From positions 1-10,989 of the forward strand of contig JASIGS010000557.1 of assembly GCA_030052355.1 (NCBI GenBank): a DNA stretch of 10,989 bases, read 5' to 3'. Origin of the DNA: Streptosporangiaceae bacterium (GTDB taxonomy: Bacteria > Actinomycetota > Actinomycetes > Streptosporangiales > Streptosporangiaceae). Position 1 is the first letter of the stretch. Every line of letters starts with the position of its first letter. The position numbers were made by a program, and so were the translations under genes. The notes beneath the pieces were generated by a model, which searched no databases, was not told the origin of the DNA, and worked only from the letters and a program-made list of their open reading frames with translations. Below are positions 5,442 through 10,989 of this stretch, piece after piece.

Positions 5442-6395
5442 CTAGAACAGCAGGCTTGACAGCTTGTTCCTGGCCTGCTTCACCCGCGGATCGTTCGGGG
5501 GCAAGATCTCGAACAGGCTGACCAGGTGCTTGCGCGCCTTCTCGCGCTCGTCGCCGGACGTCCTGCGGATGGTGCCAAGAAGCCGGTCGAAGCTGGCCTC
5601 GATCTGGCCCGTGTACAGCTCGATGTCGGCGACCTTGATCTGGGCCTCCGCGTCGTCCGGGCGGGCCGCGGCGTCCCGCCTCGCCGAGGCCTGGTCATAC
5701 TTCTGCACCCGGCGGACGAGGTTCACCTGGCCGAGCCCCATCATCGCGACCGGGTCACCCGGGCTCGACGCGAGCACCTTCTCGAAGGCCGCCGCTGCCG
5801 CGTCCACGTCGCGGCGTTCCATCGCCTCCTGAGCTTCCGCGTACAGGTCGTCGGCCGCGTCGTCGTAGCCGACACCGCCGAGCGCTGCCTCGTCCCGCCC
5901 GTTGCCGGGTGCCGACGGCAGCCCGAGCTGGTCCGCTACCTGCAGGACCTGGCCGATGAACTCCCGCAACTGCGGCTCGGGCACAGCCCCTGGGAACCCG
6001 CCGATGGCCTGGCCGCCGACGACCGCCACGACCATCGGGATGCTCTGCACCTGCAGCGCGTCTCGCAGGCCAGGGTTCGCGTCGATGTCCACCTTGGCGA
6101 GCACCCACGCGCCATCGGCCTCGGTCGCCAGCTTCTCCAGGATGGGGCTGAACTGCTTGCACGGCCCGCACCACTCGGCCCACAGGTCGAGGATGACGGG
6201 TACGGTGCGCGACCGGGTTATGACGTCGGTGTTGAACGTCTCGTCGGTGACGTCGATGATCACCCCGGACTCGGCGCCCGGCTGGCCTCCGTTGGCCTGG
6301 CCCTGCTGCTCAGCACGCTGCCTGCGCTGTGCAGCTGCCTGGCGCGCGCCCAGGTCGACGGCGCCATGGAGGGAAAAGTCCCGCGGCTGGTTCAT
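5442..6395 (-). CDS. Thioredoxin-TPR chaperone-like protein (CnoX/YbbN type)
   Basis: This is a 317-residue cytosolic protein. A disordered Gln/Gly-rich N-terminus (1-45) precedes a thioredoxin domain (about 46-150) with WAEWCGPCK (72-80) as its redox motif and the cis-proline strand SIPMVVAV. A Gly/Asp linker then leads to a C-terminal TPR-like domain with LYAEAQEAMERRDVDAAAAAFEKVL and the tail typical of the family (LFEILPPNDPRVKQAR). E. coli CnoX/YbbN has SxxC. This protein has intact CxxC, so disulphide exchange activity is plausible. ATG 6395 is chosen because the family begins MNQPRDFSLHGAVDLG; the frame is open upstream to 6470. It lies downstream of icmA on the same strand, separated by two hairpins, so probably has its own promoter. 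Confidence 0.9.
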   Translation of the reverse strand: MNQPRDFSLHGAVDLGARQAAAQRRQRAEQQGQANGGQPGAESGVIIDVTDETFNTDVITRSRTVPVILDLWAEWCGPCKQFSPILEKLATEADGAWVLAKVDIDANPGLRDALQVQSIPMVVAVVGGQAIGGFPGAVPEPQLREFIGQVLQVADQLGLPSAPGNGRDEAALGGVGYDDAADDLYAEAQEAMERRDVDAAAAAFEKVLASSPGDPVAMMGLGQVNLVRRVQKYDQASARRDAAARPDDAEAQIKVADIELYTGQIEASFDRLLGTIRRTSGDEREKARKHLVSLFEILPPNDPRVKQARNKLSSLLF

Positions 6396-6401
6396 GACTA
6401 C

Positions 6402-6407
6402 ATCCTG
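6402..6407 (-). promoter_or_regulatory. Weak candidate -10 box of the thioredoxin-TPR gene
   Basis: Minus-strand CAGGAT ends 6 nt before ATG 6395. The CAGGA could also act as a weak Shine-Dalgarno, so this site is ambiguous. Confidence 0.3.
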
Positions 6408-6424
6408 CCCCATGAGTTCAAGCG

Positions 6425-6443
6425 CCCGCGCCGCTGGCGCGGG
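6425..6443. terminator. GC-rich hairpin between icmA and the thioredoxin-TPR gene (stem 1)
   Basis: A perfect 8-bp stem CCCGCGCC/GGCGCGGG with a 3-nt loop (GCT). There is no T-run, so it is not a classical intrinsic terminator. Actinobacteria often use such U-less hairpins. It is the distal member of a tandem pair downstream of icmA. Confidence 0.5.
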
Positions 6444-6445
6444 GT

Positions 6446-6464
6446 TCCCGGGTCGTCCCCGGGA
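6446..6464. terminator. GC-rich hairpin just after icmA (stem 2)
   Basis: A perfect 7-bp stem TCCCGGG/CCCGGGA with a 5-nt loop. It begins 17 nt after the icmA stop in the direction of transcription and lies 2 nt from the next hairpin. Together they probably end or attenuate the icmA transcript before the next gene. Confidence 0.55.
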
Positions 6465-6481
6465 GTGCACTGCCTTGCTGG

Positions 6482-8152
6482 TCAGAACGCTGGCGCCTCA
6501 AAATAGCTGCCCCATTCCGCGCGCAGCGCTCCGCATATCTCGCCGAGCGTTGCCTCGGCGCCTGCCGCGGCGATCATCGGGGGCACCATGTTGGCTCCGG
6601 ATCTGGCGGCCTCCAGCACGCTGGCGAGCGCGCGGTCCACTGCGGCCTGGTCCCTGGCGGCCCGCCGGCGGGCAAGCTCGCGTACCTGCTCGACCTCAAC
6701 CTCGTGGCCGACCCGCAGTATCTCCACCGGCTGCTCCACGGTCTCGGTGTGGCAGTTCACGCCCACCACGCGCTTGTCGCCCTTCTCCAGCTTCTGCTGG
6801 TAGCGGAACGACGCCTCGGCGATCTGCGAAGAGAACCAGCCGTCCTCCACCCCGCGCAGGATGCCGCCCGTCATCGACCCGTCCGGGCTCATCGTGCGGA
6901 TCTGGGCGAAGATCTCCTCGGCCTCGGCCTCCAGCCGGTCCGTCAGCGCCTCCAGGTACCACGACCCGCCGAGCGGGTCGGCCACGTTGACGACGCCCGT
7001 TTCCTCCATGATCACCTGCTGCGTGCGCAGCGCTATCTCCGCGGCCTTGGCGCTCGGCAGCGCCAGGACCTCATCCAGCGCGTTCGTGTGCAGCGAGTTG
7101 GTGCCCCCGAGGACGGCCGCCAGCGCCTCGATGGCCGTCCGGACCACGTTGTTGTCGGGCTGCTGTGCGGTCAGCGACACGCCGGCGGTCTGGGTGTGGA
7201 AGCGCAGCCACTGTGCACGCTGGGACGTGGCCCCGTAGACGTCCCGCATCCATCGCGCCCAGATCCGGCGCGCCGCGCGGAACTTGGCGATCTCCTCGAA
7301 GAAGTCGATGTGCGCGTCGAAGAAGAACGACAGGCCGGGCGCGAATGCCTCGACGTCCAGGCCGCGAGACAGCCCGAGTTCCACGTAGCCGAACCCGTCG
7401 GCGAGGGTGAACGCCAGTTCCTGCGCGGCCGTGGAGCCGGCCTCCCTGATGTGGTATCCGGACACCGAAAGCGGCTTATACGCGGGAACGTGCGCCGCAC
7501 AGAACTCCATCAGGTCGCCGATCAGCCGCAGGTGGGGCTGCGGCGGGAACAGCCACTCTTTCTGCGCGATGTACTCCTTGAAGATGTCGGTCTGGAGCGT
7601 GCCGTCGAGCTTGCTGATGTTCGCGCCCTGCCGCTCCGCAGCCGCCAGGTACATGCAGAAGACGGGCACCGCCGGGCCGCTGATCGTCATCGAGGTGGTG
7701 ACGTCCGCCAGCGGTATGCCCGCGAACAGCGTGTCCATGTCGGCGGTCGAGTCGATCGCCACGCCGCAGTGGCCGACCTCGCCTGCCGAGCGCGGATCGT
7801 CGGAGTCGCGGCCCATCAGCGTCGGCATGTCGAACGCAACTGACAGGCCGCCCCCGCCCGCCTGCAGCAGCATCTTGTACCGCTCGTTGGTCGCCGACGC
7901 GTTGCCGAACCCGGCGAACTGCCTGATCGTCCAAGCCCGGCCCCGGTAGCCGGCCGGGTACAGGCCGCGCGTGAACGGAAACTCGCCGGGCCAGCCGATG
8001 CGCTCGAACCCGGGCACCACGGCCCCCTGCGGCGGCCCGTAGACCGGGTCGACCTCAAGTCCCGACAGGGTGGTGAAGTCGGCGTCTCGCTTGCGGGCGG
8101 CGTCGTACCTGCGCTGCCAGCGCTCCCGCCCGCCGGCGACCTGCTCGTCCAT
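6482..8152 (-). CDS. icmA: Isobutyryl-CoA mutase large subunit (B12-dependent acyl-CoA mutase)
   Basis: The enzyme interconverts isobutyryl-CoA and n-butyryl-CoA with adenosylcobalamin. The 556-residue length fits IcmA and lacks the C-terminal B12 domain (no DxHxxG), so a separate small subunit is needed. None is in this window. The TIM-barrel motifs are clear: WTIRQFAGFGNA (74-85), GLSVAFDMPT (102-111), FPPQPHLRLI, and SGYHIREAG (231-239) with His234 at the place of the catalytic MCM His244. Two residues define specificity. MCM Tyr89 is Phe79 here and MCM Arg207 is Gln197, the pair known for isobutyryl-CoA mutase (F80/Q198 in Streptomyces). ATG 8152 is fixed by GGAGGT 5 nt upstream. The open frame beyond it crosses the promoter and operator and is not coding. 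Confidence 0.92.
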   Translation of the reverse strand: MDEQVAGGRERWQRRYDAARKRDADFTTLSGLEVDPVYGPPQGAVVPGFERIGWPGEFPFTRGLYPAGYRGRAWTIRQFAGFGNASATNERYKMLLQAGGGGLSVAFDMPTLMGRDSDDPRSAGEVGHCGVAIDSTADMDTLFAGIPLADVTTSMTISGPAVPVFCMYLAAAERQGANISKLDGTLQTDIFKEYIAQKEWLFPPQPHLRLIGDLMEFCAAHVPAYKPLSVSGYHIREAGSTAAQELAFTLADGFGYVELGLSRGLDVEAFAPGLSFFFDAHIDFFEEIAKFRAARRIWARWMRDVYGATSQRAQWLRFHTQTAGVSLTAQQPDNNVVRTAIEALAAVLGGTNSLHTNALDEVLALPSAKAAEIALRTQQVIMEETGVVNVADPLGGSWYLEALTDRLEAEAEEIFAQIRTMSPDGSMTGGILRGVEDGWFSSQIAEASFRYQQKLEKGDKRVVGVNCHTETVEQPVEILRVGHEVEVEQVRELARRRAARDQAAVDRALASVLEAARSGANMVPPMIAAAGAEATLGEICGALRAEWGSYFEAPAF

Positions 8153-8157
8153 GGCGC

Positions 8158-8163
8158 ACCTCC
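8158..8163 (-). promoter_or_regulatory. Ribosome binding site of icmA
   Basis: Minus-strand GGAGGT lies 5 nt before ATG 8152. It settles the start among several in-frame candidates. Confidence 0.75.
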
Positions 8164-8174
8164 GGCCGCCAGGC

Positions 8175-8200
8175 CAATTAGTTGGACGTCCAACTAATTG
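8175..8200. promoter_or_regulatory. Perfect 26-bp palindromic operator over the icmA promoter
   Basis: The left arm is CAATTAGTTGGAC (8175-8187) and the right arm is its exact reverse complement (8188-8200). There is no mismatch and no spacer. It overlaps the icmA -10 at one end and covers the expected transcription start, so binding would repress icmA. Length and symmetry fit a dimeric TetR- or MarR-type repressor. The divergent sigma-factor gene begins more than 175 bp away, so control of that gene is less certain. Confidence 0.8.
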
Positions 8201-8202
8201 TA
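8197..8202 (-). promoter_or_regulatory. -10 box of icmA
   Basis: Minus-strand TACAAT is a near-consensus hexamer. Four of its six bases belong to the 26-bp palindrome. The start of transcription would be at about 8190, giving a leader of about 38 nt. No good -35 is seen. An extra 10-bp palindrome, CTCGCGCGAG (8211-8220), sits in the spacer region. Confidence 0.6.
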
Positions 8203-8456
8203 CCCGGCCACTCGCGCGAGAAATTCTTGCTCCGCACCCAACCATCGGAGCGGTTGCGGAGTCGTAGCAGTTGCCGGAGGGCACGGCGATGGTTCGGCGA
8301 CGGAACGTGGCGCCCTGCCACGCGGCGGAAGTGTGGTACACCAAGATGCAATACGGCGTGAGCGGCGCGGGGTGCGTAATGGCCCTAGACGATTCTGGTC
8401 CCTTCCAGCTAACGTGGCCGGGCGCACGTGCGCACACGGTCAGTCGGGGGACCACA
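8201..8456. other. Divergent icmA / sigma-factor leader region
   Basis: From the icmA promoter to the preferred sigma start there are 256 bp. The region holds CTCGCGCGAG (8211-8220), a possible stem pairing CTCCGC (8230-8235) with GCGGAG (8256-8261), and an inverted repeat CGTGGC-5 nt-GCCACG (8306-8322). It also has GGAGGG (8276-8281) 7 nt before an in-frame ATG at 8289. A TGTGGTACACC stretch (8332-8342) could be an extended -10. No convincing ECF-type promoter is seen. The frame is open throughout, so a longer sigma protein cannot be excluded. Confidence 0.4.
8446..8451 (+). promoter_or_regulatory. Candidate ribosome binding site of the sigma factor
   Basis: GGGGGA ends 5 nt before GTG 8457. 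It is the main reason to prefer this start over ATG 8379 (weaker GGGG upstream) or ATG 8289. Confidence 0.4.
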
Positions 8457-8951
8457 GTGGCCAGGCTCCGCACCTCGGATCGGCATGAGGTCGAGGAGCT
8501 ATTCAACGCCTGCTACCCGCGACTGGCCGGCTGGGTCCGCAGGCTCGTCGACAACGACGAGACCGCGCACGAGATAGCCTCCGAGGCATTCACCCGGCTG
8601 ATGGCACGCTGGTCGGGACTGGACAACCCGCAGAGCTACCTCTACATGATCGCCACCAATCTGGTCAGGGACCACTGGCGGAAGGCGGGCAGGGAGCGCA
8701 CGGCCATGAAAGTCATGACGGCGGCCGGCTCCTCCGAGTCGGCCTACCAGCCGGCCCAGGACGTGGATGTCCGCGCGCTGATCCAGGGACTGCCCGACCG
8801 GCTGCGCAGCCCCTTCCTGCTGCACTACTACGCGGGTTTCCCGGTCAGGGAGATAGCGGTCATGCTCGGCAGGCCGGAGGGAACCGTCAAGGCCGACCTG
8901 TTCCACGCCAGGGCCAGGCTGAAGGCGGCGCTGGGAGAAGCCGTTGACTGA
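8457..8951 (+). CDS. ECF-type RNA polymerase sigma factor
   Basis: From GTG 8457 the protein has 164 residues, the normal size of a group IV sigma factor. Region 2 spans about 13-76 and includes LFNACYPRLAGWVRRLV, the core-binding EIASEAFTRLMARW and YLYMIATNLVRDHWRK, the -10 recognition part. After a short linker, region 4 (about 107-157) has LPDRLRSPFLLHYYAGFPVREIAVMLGRPEGTVKADLFHARARL, the helix-turn-helix for the -35. There is no extra C-terminal domain. Starts at 8379 (190 residues) or 8289 are possible but add sequence not typical of the family. Its stop overlaps the next gene by 8 nt, so the two are probably translationally coupled. It is divergent from icmA. The promoters it reads cannot be deduced from the window. 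Confidence 0.9.
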   Translation: MARLRTSDRHEVEELFNACYPRLAGWVRRLVDNDETAHEIASEAFTRLMARWSGLDNPQSYLYMIATNLVRDHWRKAGRERTAMKVMTAAGSSESAYQPAQDVDVRALIQGLPDRLRSPFLLHYYAGFPVREIAVMLGRPEGTVKADLFHARARLKAALGEAVD

Positions 8952-10356
8952 CCACCACGACGACATCGACGCCTGGCTTGAGCGGGACGTGACGCCGCTC
9001 TACCCGCCGTCGGGCTCGTTCGAGCGGATCAGCCGGGTTGCCAGGAAGCGGAAGCGGCGCCAGGCGCTGCTCGCGGTGGCCTGCTGCGCGGTGCTGGCGG
9101 GGGCAGCCGCGTCCGCCCCGCAACTGGCGTCGGCGCTGAGCCACGGCGGAAGCCAGCACCCACCGTCTCTCGCCGATAACAGCAAGGCGCCGGCGGTGAC
9201 GCCAACCTCAGGCCGCGGGAGCTCCGGCAGTCCCGGCCGTACCGCCGTGACAAAGTCCGTTCCCATCCAGAAGGCGCAGCGCACGTCGCTGTCGCGGTCC
9301 TGGACCAAGCCGCCGCCGAACTTCCGGCCGACCTCGGTCACCGCAGTCGGCGGCGGGCCGAACGGCCTGATCGGCGCCGTGATCGGCCAGGCCGGCACGC
9401 CTGGCCACTGCGCGACCAAGGACTGCACATCCCTGGCCACGACCTTGAACTACGGCGCCAGTTGGTACGGCCTGAGCGCACCGGTCGCACCGGGCCCGTC
9501 CGGGTCGGCCGGCGTCAGTGAACTTCGCTTCGCGAACACCAGCGACGGCTGGGCGTTCGGGCCCGCGCTGTACGCGACGAGCGACGGCGGCCCGTCGTGG
9601 ACGGAGGTGCCGACCGACGGCCTCCGGGTGACCGACCTGGAGACGAAGGGTCAGCGGGCCTTCATGATCGCGGCCAGCTGCACGGGCGATACAACGGACT
9701 TCGCCAGCGACTGCACGAGCTTCTCGGTGTACACGATCGTCGCCGGGAGCACATCGTGGACCCCGGTGACCGTGCCCGCCGCGTACCAGCACATGAAGAC
9801 GCAGGCGCCGTCGTCGGCCAGCCTCGTCATCTCCGGAGGCAAGACCGTCTACCTGCTGACACCGACGGGAGCCCTGCTCAGCGGGCCGGTCTCGGGCGGC
9901 GCGTGGCACGAGGCCGGCCCGCTGCCGGCCGGCTGCCTGCCGGGCCCGGCCCAGTCCGACGGCCAGCCGGCCGACGCTCAGCTCGCGGCCGGCAACACGC
10001 TCCTGCTCGCCTGCGACACGATGTCCGCCAGCGGGACGGAGCAGACCGTGCTCTACAGCTCGGCCGACGGAGCCGTCTGGACAAAGGTCGGGGTCGTGCC
10101 GCACCTGGGTCTGGCGACGTCGCTGGCCTCGGCCTCCTCGGGCCAGATGGTGCTGGCCACGACGGCTGGCCTGTACTACTCAGCTCAGGGTGTGACGTGG
10201 CGGCAGGCCACCGCAGCCGCGCCGGGTGGGTTCAGCTACGTGGGCATGACCAACCAGTACCAGGGCGTGGCCGTGCCGGAAGACGCCAGCCTGGGCGAGA
10301 TCTACGTCACCTCCGACGGCGGCGAGGCCTGGGTGCCATCACCGATCAAGCTGTAG
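8944..10356 (+). CDS. Membrane-anchored Asp-box (BNR-like) protein, probable anti-sigma/sensor partner
   Basis: This 470-residue protein has a short cytoplasmic part (1-40; DIDAWLERDVTPLYPPSG, SFERISRVARKRKRR), one transmembrane helix (about 41-63), a Ser/Pro-rich linker (about 64-130) and a large outer domain. The basic RKRKRR before the helix predicts N-in, C-out. The outer domain has Asp-box-like turns at 213-219 (SDGGPSW), 373-379 (SADGAVW), 413-419 (SAQGVTW) and 457-463 (SDGGEAW), with poorer ones at 169-174 and 268-272. This suggests a BNR/YCF48-like beta-propeller. Six cysteines (156, 161, 246, 257, 331, 357) lie outside and could form disulphides. No zinc anti-sigma motif (HxxxCxxC) is present. 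The start is TTG at 8944 within TTGACTGA, overlapping the sigma stop. The anti-sigma role is inferred from coupling and topology. Confidence 0.82.
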   Translation: MTDHHDDIDAWLERDVTPLYPPSGSFERISRVARKRKRRQALLAVACCAVLAGAAASAPQLASALSHGGSQHPPSLADNSKAPAVTPTSGRGSSGSPGRTAVTKSVPIQKAQRTSLSRSWTKPPPNFRPTSVTAVGGGPNGLIGAVIGQAGTPGHCATKDCTSLATTLNYGASWYGLSAPVAPGPSGSAGVSELRFANTSDGWAFGPALYATSDGGPSWTEVPTDGLRVTDLETKGQRAFMIAASCTGDTTDFASDCTSFSVYTIVAGSTSWTPVTVPAAYQHMKTQAPSSASLVISGGKTVYLLTPTGALLSGPVSGGAWHEAGPLPAGCLPGPAQSDGQPADAQLAAGNTLLLACDTMSASGTEQTVLYSSADGAVWTKVGVVPHLGLATSLASASSGQMVLATTAGLYYSAQGVTWRQATAAAPGGFSYVGMTNQYQGVAVPEDASLGEIYVTSDGGEAWVPSPIKL

Positions 10357-10935
10357 CGGGCGTGCCGCCACGGCTCCCGTCACCGTCGCGAGCTCATCAG
10401 CGGTTTCCCGCAGGGTGCTCGCCAGGGACCGCTCACCGGCATCGCCGACCCAGCGCGCGAACGCGATCTTGAAGATCGCGATCCCGGCTTCGGCGGCGAG
10501 GCTCGCGGCCGGGTCGGGGACGTCACGCCGTCGCAGCGCGGCGGCGAGCGCGGCGCCCAGCGTCGCGAGCTTCACCACCTCGCGCTCGGCGAGCTCCGCG
10601 TTCGCGGCGATGATGGCCTGACGCCGCCGGGCGAAGTCGCGGCGCTCGTCGAAGAAGCCGGTGGCGGCGCCGACGAGCGCCGCGATTATGGCCTCGAGCG
10701 GAGGCACCGACTCAGGCGCGCGCTCGACGCTGCCGACGAGCAAGTCCTGCAACGCGCCAGCGCCGTCGAACAGCACGTCGCGCTTGTCGACGAAGTGCCG
10801 GAAAAACGTCCGCTCGGTGAGTCCGGCGCGCTCGGCGATCTGGGCGACGGTGGTGGCATCGAACCCGCGCTCGCTGTAGAGCTCCATCGCCGCCTGCTCA
10901 AGACGGCCGCGGGCCCCTGGCTCCCATCTGCTCAT
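10339..10935 (-). CDS. TetR/AcrR-family transcriptional regulator
   Basis: The 198-residue protein has a typical TetR N-terminal DNA-binding domain: LEQAAMELYSERGFDATTVAQIAERAGLTERTFFRHFVDKRDVLF (12-56), with the helix-turn-helix at about 28-47. The all-helical C-terminal half (about 65-185) is the ligand and dimerisation domain. It includes IAIFKIAFARWVGD, and its ligand cannot be told. ATG 10935 has TAAGAT 6 nt upstream and no Shine-Dalgarno. A 17-bp palindrome (10966-10982) about 30 bp upstream is probably its own operator, so it likely represses itself and a divergent gene beyond the window. The 3' end overlaps the end of the sensor gene by 18 bp, tail to tail. Confidence 0.93.
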   Translation of the reverse strand: MSRWEPGARGRLEQAAMELYSERGFDATTVAQIAERAGLTERTFFRHFVDKRDVLFDGAGALQDLLVGSVERAPESVPPLEAIIAALVGAATGFFDERRDFARRRQAIIAANAELAEREVVKLATLGAALAAALRRRDVPDPAASLAAEAGIAIFKIAFARWVGDAGERSLASTLRETADELATVTGAVAARPLQLDR

Positions 10936-10941
10936 GGTCCG

Positions 10942-10947
10942 ATCTTA
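10942..10947 (-). promoter_or_regulatory. -10 box of tetR
   Basis: Minus-strand TAAGAT ends 6 nt (CGGACC) before ATG 10935. It is the best-matching leaderless promoter in the window. The -35 region would fall in or beside the 17-bp palindrome. Confidence 0.55.
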
Positions 10948-10965
10948 GTGGTCCGACCCACGGTG

Positions 10966-10982
10966 ATGACAGTTACTGTCAT
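10966..10982. promoter_or_regulatory. 17-bp palindrome, probable TetR operator
   Basis: ATGACAGT, one central T, then ACTGTCAT. The two 8-nt arms match perfectly. It overlaps the expected -35 region of the tetR promoter, where bound repressor would block transcription. The window ends 7 bp further on, so the divergent gene is not visible. Confidence 0.7.
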
Positions 10983-10989
10983 AGCGTGA

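Noticed and set aside
4307..5521. Plus-strand 404-codon open frame across yqgE and marR
   Set aside because: It overlaps two well-supported genes in other frames and reads as Arg/Pro/Ala-rich noise.
6704..7843. Plus-strand 379-codon open frame antisense to icmA
   Set aside because: Shadow of the mutase gene. The product is His/Arg/Val-rich with no recognisable domain.
6482..8152. Methylmalonyl-CoA mutase
   Set aside because: The Tyr and Arg residues needed for the methylmalonyl carboxylate are Phe79 and Gln197 here.
8153..8506. N-terminal extension of the mutase frame to 8506
   Set aside because: It would run through the Shine-Dalgarno, the palindrome, the -10 box and into the divergent sigma gene, and the family begins at MDEQ.

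Overview
This window looks like chromosomal DNA from a high-GC actinomycete. The evidence is strong G/C at third codon positions, GTG starts, leaderless-type promoters, a DUF3039 protein, a YqgE protein and an isobutyryl-CoA mutase large subunit of the Streptomyces type. I cannot name the genus. A Streptomyces or Streptosporangium relative would fit. There are no tRNA or rRNA genes, insertion sequences, prophage genes or CRISPR arrays.

Layout. Positions 1-89 (minus) are the first 29 codons of clpS, cut by the window edge. Next comes a solo AbiEi/DUF559-type protein (326-1309), followed by a short 26-bp tandem repeat. Positions 1468-3913 hold a plus-strand NAD-salvage cluster: pncB (nicotinate phosphoribosyltransferase), a YbaK-like protein and pncA (nicotinamidase). 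Convergent to it are a small zinc-ribbon DUF3039 protein and, upstream of that on the same strand, a YqgE/AlgH protein. The YqgE gene is divergent from a MarR-family regulator (4920-5396). Convergent to marR are a thioredoxin-TPR protein (CnoX/YbbN type) and the isobutyryl-CoA mutase large subunit icmA (6482-8152). Two strong hairpins lie between those two genes. A perfect 26-bp palindrome overlaps the icmA promoter. Divergent from icmA is an ECF-type sigma factor, overlapped by a membrane-anchored protein with an extracellular Asp-box (BNR-like) domain, probably its anti-sigma or sensor partner. The window ends with a TetR regulator on the minus strand and a 17-bp palindrome upstream of it.

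How the genes work together. PncA makes nicotinate from nicotinamide, and PncB converts it to nicotinate mononucleotide (Preiss-Handler salvage). IcmA needs a separate B12-binding small subunit that is not in this window. It would link valine and isobutyryl-CoA metabolism with butyryl-CoA. The sigma factor and its membrane partner form a self-contained signalling pair.

Most interesting points. First, about eight genes carry an xAnnnT box 6-7 nt before the start codon and lack a Shine-Dalgarno, so leaderless transcripts appear to dominate here. Second, the 26-bp operator sits on icmA. Third, the sigma factor's partner has a beta-propeller-like outer domain and no zinc anti-sigma motif. Fourth, the mutase carries Phe/Gln specificity residues, so annotating it as methylmalonyl-CoA mutase would be wrong. 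I did not find a clearly new multi-gene defence or biosynthetic system. The sigma/propeller pair is the nearest candidate for undescribed biology.
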